A stretch of DNA of 11,328 nucleotides from CAYPOY01 sp964412395. GTDB lineage: Bacteria; Chloroflexota; Anaerolineae; B4-G1. Position 1 is the first letter of the stretch. Every line of letters begins with the position of its first letter. The stretch covers positions 1-11,328 of the forward strand of contig CAYPOY010000155.1 in NCBI GenBank assembly GCA_964412395.1, written 5' to 3'. Both the position numbers and the translations under genes were made by a program. Positions 1 through 5,716 of the stretch are shown one piece after another. The notes beneath the pieces were generated by a model. That model made no database searches. It worked only from the letters and a program-made list of their open reading frames with translations, and was not told the DNA's origin.

Positions 1-75
1 CCCCAACCCCTCCCCGAAACGGGGAGGGGAGCCTCTCCCCCTTCCCTCCCAGGGAAGGGGGCCGGGGGGTTAGGT
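1..75. repeat. GC-rich tandem palindromes (REP-like element)
   Basis: Two hairpins stand side by side. The first has perfect 9-bp arms, CCCCTCCCC at 7-15 and GGGGAGGGG at 21-29, with a 5-nt GAAAC loop. The second has perfect 11-bp arms, CCCCCTTCCCT at 37-47 and AGGGAAGGGGG at 51-61, with a 3-nt loop. The flanks (CCCCAACCCC at 1-10, GGGGGGTTAGG at 64-74) are also roughly complementary, so the whole element could fold as a branched structure. C-rich palindromes of this style are common between genes in Chloroflexota, from memory. It lies just after the stop of the 65-residue minus-strand gene and could also help end its transcript. No ORF is supported here, and the element may continue beyond the left edge. 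Confidence 0.75.
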
Positions 76-79
76 CTCC

Positions 80-277
80 CTACCGCCGGCTGTAGATGCG
101 GATGAAGTGGGCTATGGAGCGGTCGTAGGTGCGCTCCGCCTCCGGTGGAAAAAGACAGCCCGGTAGCTCACCCATCCGCCAGTGATAGCGGATACATTCG
201 CAGCACTTGCCCTTTCTGGAGCAGGGCTCATAAGTGCAGGGGCACTGTGCCAGGTTCTCTTCTACTTTGCACTCCAT
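80..277 (-). CDS. small cysteine-rich protein, DUF6485 family
   Basis: A 65-residue protein with eight cysteines (C3, C12, C14, C19, C25, C26, C28, C41), including CPC and CCEC clusters followed by ECIRYHWRMGELPGC and a YDRSIAHFI tail. This matches, from memory, the small DUF6485 family, which has no known function; the cysteine pattern suggests metal binding, which is inference. The start is the ATG at 275-277 because GGAGGTGA lies just upstream. An in-frame ATG 20 codons further out (335-337) has no ribosome site and would start upstream of the -10 box, so it was not used. No signal peptide or membrane segment is visible. The gene follows the ACP gene on the same strand but is separated from it by a terminator and has a plausible promoter of its own, so it is probably a separate transcript. 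Confidence 0.82.
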   Translation of the reverse strand: MECKVEENLAQCPCTYEPCSRKGKCCECIRYHWRMGELPGCLFPPEAERTYDRSIAHFIRIYSRR

Positions 278-310
278 ACCCCTCACCTCCAACACTGACT
301 GATGGGACAA

Positions 311-339
311 AGTATAGCACGGACCGATCCAAAACAAAA
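311..339 (-). promoter_or_regulatory. putative sigma70 promoter of the DUF6485 gene
   Basis: On the minus strand a TATACT -10 box lies at 316-311, with TTTTGT at 339-334 as a weak -35 box (17-bp spacer). TTGTTT at 337-332 is an alternative with a 15-bp spacer. The expected transcript start near 305 leaves a short leader before the ATG at 277 that contains the GGAGGTGA site. The -35 region coincides with the T-run of the ACP terminator. The -10 box is good and the -35 box is poor. Confidence 0.45.
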
Positions 340-361
340 GCTACCGGCGTTCACCGGTAGC
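331..361 (-). terminator. rho-independent terminator of the ACP gene
   Basis: Read on the minus strand, a perfect 8-bp stem (GCTACCGG / CCGGTAGC, arms 361-354 and 347-340) closes a 6-nt loop and is followed by TTTTGTTTT at 339-331. It starts about 30 nt after the ACP stop codon. The layout is a textbook intrinsic terminator and argues that the ACP gene is monocistronic. Confidence 0.8.
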
Positions 362-391
362 CTTGTGCCCTTGCATCAGCCTGCGTGAGAC

Positions 392-652
392 CTACGCATC
401 AGTGACCAGGTGCTGCTCGATGTAGTCCACTGCCTGGCCAACCGTCTCGATCTCCCGCATATCGTCGTCAGAGATCGGGCTTTTGTCGAACACCTCCTTG
501 AATTCCTCCTCGAACTCCATCATCATTTCGGCGAGATCGAGGGAATCCGCCTTCAGATCCTCGCGGAAGCGCGTGTCCCGTGTGATCTTCTCGGGCTCCA
601 CCGCGAACACACGAAAGATGGCCTGCTTGACTCGCTCCAACGTATCTGCCAT
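392..652 (-). CDS. acyl carrier protein (stand-alone)
   Basis: An 86-residue acyl carrier protein. The fold pattern runs from VKQAIFRVFAV through RFREDL to the ADSLDLAE motif, where Ser37 should carry the 4'-phosphopantetheine arm, then FEEEF and IETVGQAVDYI in the last helix. It is slightly longer than typical AcpP (about 78 residues) because of extra residues (KEVFDKSP) before the third helix. The ATG at 650-652 is preceded by GGGAGG. ACPs carry acyl chains on the phosphopantetheine thiol for fatty acid or polyketide-type enzymes in the cytoplasm. No fatty-acid genes lie nearby. Instead it is transcribed divergently from the protease/NTPase unit, and the NTPase ends in a related ACP domain (about 37 identities over roughly 72 aligned positions by hand). 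It could be the housekeeping AcpP or a dedicated partner of that unit; the sequence cannot decide, so no symbol is given. Confidence 0.93.
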   Translation of the reverse strand: MADTLERVKQAIFRVFAVEPEKITRDTRFREDLKADSLDLAEMMMEFEEEFKEVFDKSPISDDDMREIETVGQAVDYIEQHLVTDA

Positions 653-694
653 TGGCTTTACCTCCCTTTGATTTTTCAGGCTGCTGACGACAAT

Positions 695-722
695 ATTCTA
701 CACGCAGAGAAGAGTTTGTCAA
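695..722 (-). promoter_or_regulatory. sigma70-type promoter of the ACP gene
   Basis: On the minus strand a perfect TTGACA -35 box lies at 722-717 and TAGAAT at 700-695, with a 16-bp spacer. The predicted transcript start is near 688, giving a leader of about 36 nt with the GGGAGG ribosome site. The -35 box forms half of an inverted repeat with the -35 box of the divergent promoter. Confidence 0.7.
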
Positions 723-739
723 CCCGCGCAGTTTGACAA
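716..739. promoter_or_regulatory. inverted repeat spanning both divergent -35 boxes (possible operator)
   Basis: TTGTCAA at 716-722 and TTGACAA at 733-739 are perfect inverted copies separated by 10 bp. Each contains the -35 hexamer of one of the two divergent promoters. The same stretch also reads as a near-direct repeat, GTTTGTCAAC (714-723) and GTTTGACAAC (731-740), with one mismatch. Part of the symmetry follows simply from two facing consensus -35 boxes. Binding by a dimeric regulator is a possibility, not something the sequence proves. Confidence 0.4.
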
Positions 740-761
740 CCATCGTCATTGCTAGTATCAT
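733..761 (+). promoter_or_regulatory. sigma70-type promoter reading toward the protease/NTPase unit
   Basis: TTGACA at 733-738 and TATCAT at 756-761 are separated by 17 bp, close to the bacterial consensus. The start would be near 768, leaving a leader of about 310 nt before the protease ATG at 1082. No better promoter was seen nearer that gene. The two divergent -35 boxes are only 10 bp apart, so two polymerases could probably not bind at once. Confidence 0.65.
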
Positions 762-888
762 AGCACACTACCTGCCATAAATAACACCGATGAGTGCTTC
801 GGGTTACGGTAACTACTCACAGCCTGCGCCTTGTGAGGGTCTGCGACCTTACAATCTTTGCAAAGCTTGCTGAAAATGGCCTCGTCCT

Positions 889-948
889 CGTTCGCCGAAG
901 GTCTTTGACGTTCGCCGAAGGTCTTTGACGTTCGCCGAAGGTCTTTGA
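889..948. repeat. three perfect tandem copies of a 20-bp repeat
   Basis: The unit CGTTCGCCGAAGGTCTTTGA occurs three times head to tail without a spacer, at 889-908, 909-928 and 929-948, with no differences between copies. Such identity suggests recent slippage expansion or selection on the unit. It is not a CRISPR array because there are no spacers. The CGAAGGTCT core of each unit is complementary to AGACCTTCG at 974-982. Confidence 0.93.
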
Positions 949-982
949 CCGAGGCGTAAAGGGCTCGGTCGGGAGACCTTCG
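936..982. repeat. long imperfect hairpin using the last 20-bp repeat
   Basis: CGAAGGTCT (936-944) pairs with AGACCTTCG (974-982), and GACCGAG (947-953) pairs with CTCGGTC (964-970) around a 10-nt loop. The junction TT (945-946) opposite GGG (971-973) can form two G-U pairs with one bulged G in RNA. That gives 16 Watson-Crick pairs. Each of the three repeat copies carries the same outer arm, so alternative pairings are possible. Confidence 0.65.
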
Positions 983-1081
983 CCCATCAGCCTGGGAAGT
1001 TACGGGTTACGAAAGAATCTACACGCCAATAGCACAAGTCCGGCCACATCGGCATCAGTCCGAAAGTAGGAGGGAATCACA

Positions 1082-2143
1082 ATGGTCAACCTGGATAGAG
1101 AGGATCTCCAGAAGTTACTCGACCTGCTGAAAGACGTGCCAGAATTGGCCACTGAGCAGTCACGCCGGCAGATGTTAGAATACGCTGGACTGAAGCAATT
1201 GGCTCCACAGATCAAGTTCTCAGGCGCTCAATTCATCGCTGTCGGCCAGATCGTTAGCTACCTCTCCGACTATGGGCGCCTGACCTACGATCATGAGGCA
1301 CTCGGGCTCTTCTTAAACTCGATCAAGAAGTTCGTGGGTAAGCAACAGCAAGAGTTCCTGGACACGCTCCTGCTCAAATATGCCATGATGACGCCGATTG
1401 TCCCATCACCCGGCGTAGATGAGTGGCGCGGCACAGATACGCCGGAGACTGTCCTGGAGAAGATCGTCGGTGAGAACACCTTGCGCCCAATTGCGTTCCT
1501 GGCGCGAGGCCTGCAGGCATCTCGATCGGTGGCCTATATCGGCGTTCAAACCAGTATACGGCGTTGGTCGGGAACCGGCTTCTTGATCGCCTCCGACCTG
1601 CTCTTGACCAACCACCACGTGATAGAAAGCGCAGATCTCCTGCCCAACGCTTTGTTCCGCTTCAACTATGAAGAGAACTTCAGAGGGGAGGCCCAGGAAC
1701 CCCACGAGCACCGCGCAAAGTCCAACGGGATCTTCCACGCTAGTAAGGCACTGGATTACGCGGTGATTCAACTCGAGGGTGAACCTGGTGACGAATGGGG
1801 CTGGCTGCCTTTGCCTCCCGGAGAGATCAGAAAAGGCGACCGAGTGAACATCATCCAGCATCCAAACGGCCAACCCAAGCAGATTTCACTGCAGAACAAC
1901 TTTGTCGAGTACGTTGGTGGCGACATAGTCCAGTATGTGACGTCCACCATGCCCGGTTCGTCTGGCTCGCCGGTCCTAAACGATGGCTGGGAGGTCGTGG
2001 CACTTCACCATGCGGGTGGAAACATCCGTGAGCCTGCGACACAGCGCCGTTACTTCCGGAACGAAGGCATCCTGGCCGGCAGCATCCTCGCTGATTTGCC
2101 TGGCGACCTCAGGCAACGGCTGAACGCCGCAGCCGCAGGGTAG
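1082..2143 (+). CDS. effector-associated-like domain fused to trypsin-like serine protease
   Basis: A 353-residue protein with two parts. Residues about 5-100 form an all-helical domain with no recognisable catalytic residues. It aligns without gaps to the start of the downstream NTPase (see findings) and resembles the effector-associated domains (EADs) that link effectors to STAND NTPases. Residues about 145-345 are a trypsin-like (S1, V8/DegP-style) protease with a complete triad: His179 in TNHHV, Asp225 in ALDYAVIQL, Ser294 in PGSSGSP. No signal peptide or membrane segment is visible, so it should act in the cytoplasm, unlike most exported trypsin-like proteases. The ATG at 1082 has AGGAGGG seven bases upstream. 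The gene ends 38 bp before the NTPase gene, and the two are probably one transcript. The protease call is firm; the exact EAD subtype and the role as an effector of the NTPase are inference. Confidence 0.9.
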   Translation: MVNLDREDLQKLLDLLKDVPELATEQSRRQMLEYAGLKQLAPQIKFSGAQFIAVGQIVSYLSDYGRLTYDHEALGLFLNSIKKFVGKQQQEFLDTLLLKYAMMTPIVPSPGVDEWRGTDTPETVLEKIVGENTLRPIAFLARGLQASRSVAYIGVQTSIRRWSGTGFLIASDLLLTNHHVIESADLLPNALFRFNYEENFRGEAQEPHEHRAKSNGIFHASKALDYAVIQLEGEPGDEWGWLPLPPGEIRKGDRVNIIQHPNGQPKQISLQNNFVEYVGGDIVQYVTSTMPGSSGSPVLNDGWEVVALHHAGGNIREPATQRRYFRNEGILAGSILADLPGDLRQRLNAAAAG

Positions 2144-2181
2144 ATCGGAGAAGTCAAACTGGCATCAGGAGGAGGCCTGAA

Positions 2182-5100
2182 ATGGGAATTGAGTCCCAGT
2201 TACTGCAGTTCCTGGCGAACCTACCAAAAACCGATACGGTTGACGAGCGCCAGGGACTGTTTATCATCACAGGGCCTAAACATCTCTGGAAGCATATAAA
2301 ATGGGAAGGTAGCAGACACGACTTCTTCACCGGGCTTCTCAGGGTATTCAGCCGGCAGGAAAAAACAGAGCTGTTAGAGTTTCTCGATGGTCTTGCGAAA
2401 GGCCCATGGATTGGAGCAGAGCGCAAGCAGCCTCTCGCCGACCTGCGCGCGAGCATTGCCGCGCTAACTCCCGACCAGTGGCGTCAAGCGTTTGCAGGTA
2501 GCAAAGTAGACGTTCGGGAGATCATCAAGCGATGTCAGGAAGCGACCGGGAAAGAGATCGAGATCGTCGGCCGCAAGTATATCCGGGAGCTGTACTCCCC
2601 TCGCCGGGTGGAAGCAAATTTCAAGCGGTTTCTCGAAAGCGACGCCACCTGCTTCCTCCTCGTTGCCAAGGCTGGACGTGGCAAGACGAACCTGCTGTGC
2701 CACATTGTTGACGAGTGGCAGGCGAAACGTCCCATACTCTTTCTCTCGGGCCGGAAAGAACCCAAGGACGACATGGATTTCCTGAGACACATTGCCAACC
2801 GTATCGGCTATGGCGAAAACTGGTCCGCCTGCCTGAACGACCTGCGCGACGTGGCCGAGGTCGGCTCAGAGCCACTCATCTTGATTGATGGTATCAACGA
2901 AAGTGCGGCCAGGCCCAGCGTGATGCAAGGAGCGCTGCGCGAACTGCTGGTACAGGCCGCCCTCCATCGGATCAAGGTTTGCGTGACCTGCCGGACGGAT
3001 TTCTGGCAGTTTTACCGGGCCCCTTTTTGGGGAGCATACACCTGGCGAGAGGACGGGGCTGGTTCCGCTGGACGGGTTCGAGGCGAAGACTTACCCCTTT
3101 TCCCCGAAGAAGATTTTGGCGAAATTGCGGCTCGTTACTTCGGCCGCTTTGACATCCAGGGCGAACTGGTTGAGGAGGCGTGGGAACGCTGTCGCAACCC
3201 GCTGCTTCTGCGGTTTTTCTGTGAGGCTTATGAGCACAAAGATGTGGGGACGGTCTCACAAATCCGCCTGTACCCATTGTTCAGGCTGTTCTGGCTCCGG
3301 AAGATCGGACAGGCCGCAGAACTCGCTGGTAAGCTGGAGGAACCTGTTACTGAGTTTGTGCTCACCGTGGCCCGGCTAATGCGCCAGCGCCATGAAACGA
3401 GGGTGCCAAGAAAGGACATCGCACGGGAAGTCGGCCAGGATCTCCAGGAGTTGATGGAGCCAAACTCCTTATACGTCCGAGTGCTTGACGAAGAGATCGT
3501 CCTTGAACACGAGGTGGATAAGGAGATTGGGACGGCCAACGTGATCTTTGTCTACGACAAGTTCTCCGAGTTTGCTATTGCCCTGAGCATTTTCAGCGAC
3601 TACGGATGGGGCCAGAAAGTGGGTCGTGATATTGTAGCCGAGGCTGGGGAGCTGATGCGAGAAGAGTCGGAATATCAGTTTGCCACACTGCGGGGTGCAC
3701 TGGAATTCCTTGTGTTGCGGATCGAAGATCGTCGTTTTGCCGAAGGGGTTCATTTCGACCTCATAAAAGCCATGCTTGCCCAGGACTGGAAATGGCGCCG
3801 GATTGGAAGCATGCTCGCCTTCCAGCTAACTCACAGCGAGGAAGCCTCTTTCTGGGGATTCATGACGACTCTCATCCACAACGAGAGGGACTTTGTGAGA
3901 CGGATCTGCGCCGAGCAACTAGGCCCACTTGCCAGGTACCACGCTGGCCGCGCACTTCCACTCCTCAACCAATGTCTGCGGGACGAAAGCGACTCGGTCC
4001 GCCGGGCTGCCAAGGAGTCTCTCCTCAACCTCGATGCAGCCGCAGCCATCCAGGAAGCCCAACTCCTGGTTAACAAGCAACCACTTGGGGCACAGTCAGT
4101 ACCTTTGGCAGCAGAAATACTGCTCTGGCCCGTCAACAGCCGGTCACCACTCTTGCAAGAGAAGATGCGCTGGCTGGTGAAAGAAAACCGCAATGACGAC
4201 ATTCAAAAAGTAATCTTTGGGTACCTCGCAAACCTTGAGCTTCCCCCTTACAAAGACCTCTATGCACTGGAAGAGCTAGAGAGGGCTTTCCAGGTCGGCT
4301 GGAAGCGCGATCATCAGCCTGGCAATCCCTATTTGGACGTCATCCAACACCACACAGCATTCAGGAGGGAAGCGTTAGAAGTTGACCTGGAACGCCTTGA
4401 GACTCTGCGCACCATTGTGAAGCGCTTGTTTGATTTCACTGTACAGACTCTTGGAATGCATCGTACCGCTCGTAGCGAACTTGGCGCGGCCTTGAGCCTC
4501 AGTATCCTGGTGCCAGGCCCCAGGGACCAAAAAGCATTTCTGCGTCGGATTGAACAAGAGTTCCAGGTGCCCCTCCGGGAATGGCTATATTCTTCTGATG
4601 ATGAGATCTCTTTAGGTCAATTGGCCGTCGAAATAGCTCACTCAGCTCCGGTTTTTGCCACACATCCCTCAACCCCTCACCTGGTTGAATTACCCCCACA
4701 GGCCTACTTCCACTACGATCACGAGACCCCACGCTTGATCCGGCTATGCCAGATTGCCGACGACTTGGTTAAGGAGGCTGCCATTCTGACTGAGAAAAGC
4801 CTGTCAGCAATAACCATCAACACAGAACTTGGGAAAGGGGGCCTCGATCTTAAGCCCGAGGAACGCAACGCCCTGCGGACCAAGGCAGCGTCCAGAATCG
4901 GCGTGGAACTGAACGCCGTGGAACATCGATCCCTCTCCAGTCTGGGCCGCCTGAGCCTGTGGCTTTGGCGGGCAGAACTGGCGCTAGAGAAAGAGCAGCA
5001 AGCACTGGAGAAGAAGGTAAGAGAGTTCAGCAAATTGGGGACCCACGAACTCCGGCAACGCCTCTCCGTCTTCCAAGCGCTGACGCTGTCCGAGCAAGCA

Positions 5101-5685
5101 AAGGATGAGTTGTCTTTGGATCTCCAGGCCATCTGTCGGGCCTACGCCGCCTCGCAGCCAGCCCGAGCCATTGAAGCGTTGACGCCCCTGATTATATGGC
5201 ATAACGAAAATGACAGCTCTGCGCTGAGCCAGGCTTTCCAGACCCTCCACTGGCGCGACCAGGATAGTTTCTGGTCTGTCGCCGAAAAATTACTGGAACA
5301 CAATGACCAACGCATAATTGATTTTGCCAGTCAAGTGTTCGAGCAAGCTGAGTACGCTGAAGAGCAAATTGTCTCCGGTGATGTTTTCGATCGAGTCCGA
5401 GGCATAATCGTGGATTTGTTAGGTGTAGACCTGCCACAGGTAACTCCTGATGCACGTTTCCGGGAAGACCTGGAATGCGATTCTCTGGATTTAGTAGAGC
5501 TGATCATGTCATTCGAGGAGGAATTCGACGGAGTGATCTCAGACGAAGACGCTATACGGATCGAAACAGTAGGCGAGGCAGTGGCATACATCACCACCAC
5601 AATGTCGACACAGGGAGCCCGGAATGACTCTGGAAGCCTTCCCTTCAGAACACTTTACAATGTCGACATAGTGAGCCCGGAATGA
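2182..5685 (+). CDS. STAND/NACHT-type NTPase with N-terminal EAD-like domain, HEAT-like repeats and C-terminal acyl carrier domain
   Basis: A 1167-residue multidomain protein. Residues 5-92 match the N-terminal helical domain of the upstream protease. Residues about 150-350 are a P-loop NTPase: Walker A AKAGRGKT (162-169), Walker B LILIDG with N239 and E240 (232-240), an arginine after the next strand (CVTCRTD, R271), and RNPLLLR (338-344) as in NACHT/STAND proteins. Residues about 540-625 look HEAT-like (VRRICAEQLGPL, VRRAAKESLLNL). Residues 640-1065 are helical and unassigned, with a probable coiled coil near 930-950. Residues 1068-1141 are a complete acyl carrier domain: RFREDL, then CDSLDLVEL with Ser1101 as the phosphopantetheine site, FEEEF and IETVGEAVAYI. 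The last 24 residues come from a 58-bp duplication. AGGAGG precedes the ATG. STAND NTPases act as NTP-driven switches that assemble on sensing a trigger. The ACP tail is very unusual, and its role is unknown. Confidence 0.88.
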   Translation: MGIESQLLQFLANLPKTDTVDERQGLFIITGPKHLWKHIKWEGSRHDFFTGLLRVFSRQEKTELLEFLDGLAKGPWIGAERKQPLADLRASIAALTPDQWRQAFAGSKVDVREIIKRCQEATGKEIEIVGRKYIRELYSPRRVEANFKRFLESDATCFLLVAKAGRGKTNLLCHIVDEWQAKRPILFLSGRKEPKDDMDFLRHIANRIGYGENWSACLNDLRDVAEVGSEPLILIDGINESAARPSVMQGALRELLVQAALHRIKVCVTCRTDFWQFYRAPFWGAYTWREDGAGSAGRVRGEDLPLFPEEDFGEIAARYFGRFDIQGELVEEAWERCRNPLLLRFFCEAYEHKDVGTVSQIRLYPLFRLFWLRKIGQAAELAGKLEEPVTEFVLTVARLMRQRHETRVPRKDIAREVGQDLQELMEPNSLYVRVLDEEIVLEHEVDKEIGTANVIFVYDKFSEFAIALSIFSDYGWGQKVGRDIVAEAGELMREESEYQFATLRGALEFLVLRIEDRRFAEGVHFDLIKAMLAQDWKWRRIGSMLAFQLTHSEEASFWGFMTTLIHNERDFVRRICAEQLGPLARYHAGRALPLLNQCLRDESDSVRRAAKESLLNLDAAAAIQEAQLLVNKQPLGAQSVPLAAEILLWPVNSRSPLLQEKMRWLVKENRNDDIQKVIFGYLANLELPPYKDLYALEELERAFQVGWKRDHQPGNPYLDVIQHHTAFRREALEVDLERLETLRTIVKRLFDFTVQTLGMHRTARSELGAALSLSILVPGPRDQKAFLRRIEQEFQVPLREWLYSSDDEISLGQLAVEIAHSAPVFATHPSTPHLVELPPQAYFHYDHETPRLIRLCQIADDLVKEAAILTEKSLSAITINTELGKGGLDLKPEERNALRTKAASRIGVELNAVEHRSLSSLGRLSLWLWRAELALEKEQQALEKKVREFSKLGTHELRQRLSVFQALTLSEQAKDELSLDLQAICRAYAASQPARAIEALTPLIIWHNENDSSALSQAFQTLHWRDQDSFWSVAEKLLEHNDQRIIDFASQVFEQAEYAEEQIVSGDVFDRVRGIIVDLLGVDLPQVTPDARFREDLECDSLDLVELIMSFEEEFDGVISDEDAIRIETVGEAVAYITTTMSTQGARNDSGSLPFRTLYNVDIVSPE

Positions 5686-5716
5686 CTCTGGAAGCCTTTC
5701 CTTCAGAATACTTTTC
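5601..5716. repeat. 58-bp tandem duplication across the NTPase/methyltransferase junction
   Basis: Units 5601-5658 and 5659-5716 are identical at 53 of 58 positions. Each holds an NTPase-type tail (ATGTCGACA plus TAG or CAG) and a methyltransferase-type start (GGAATGACTCTGGAAGCC). The first copy has CAG where the second has TAG, so the NTPase now reads through into the second unit. Since 58 is not a multiple of three, the NTPase crosses unit 2 in another frame and stops at the TGA at 5683-5685. Confidence 0.93.
5624..5671 (+). pseudogene. 15-codon relic of the methyltransferase start
   Basis: Inside the first repeat unit an ATG at 5624 opens MTLEAFPSEHFTMST and stops at TAG 5669-5671. The intact gene begins MTLEAFPSEYFSRHD, so this is the old or duplicated start, now cut off and lying inside the NTPase gene in another frame. 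It is likely non-functional. If it is translated it could affect initiation at the true start 58 bp downstream. Confidence 0.7.

Larger units (their letters stand above)
762..1081 (+). other. long structured leader upstream of the protease gene
   Basis: This gene-free stretch would be the 5' leader if the promoter at 733-761 is used. It holds GTTACGGTAAC at 803-813 (5-bp arms), a 6-bp hairpin CTCACA (816-821) / TGTGAG (832-837), three tandem 20-bp repeats (889-948), and a long hairpin (936-982). No T-run follows the hairpin, so it is not an obvious intrinsic terminator. A strong ribosome site, AGGAGGG at 1068-1074, serves the ATG at 1082. I do not recognise a known riboswitch or T-box. The role is unknown. 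Confidence 0.5.

Noticed and set aside
145..360. Plus-strand ORF opposite the DUF6485 gene
   Set aside because: It is antisense to a recognised cysteine-rich gene and passes through a terminator hairpin; no ribosome site.
410..736. Plus-strand ORF opposite the ACP gene
   Set aside because: It is the antisense shadow of a clear ACP gene and runs into its promoter; no family resemblance.
790..873. 27-codon ORF in the leader as a possible leader peptide
   Set aside because: No ribosome site precedes the ATG, and the composition shows no regulatory codon run.
889..948. Possible CRISPR array from the three 20-bp repeats
   Set aside because: The copies are directly joined with no spacers, and no cas genes are present.
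936..982. The leader hairpin as an intrinsic terminator
   Set aside because: No U-run follows on the plus strand, and it lies upstream of the gene it would silence without an evident alternative fold.
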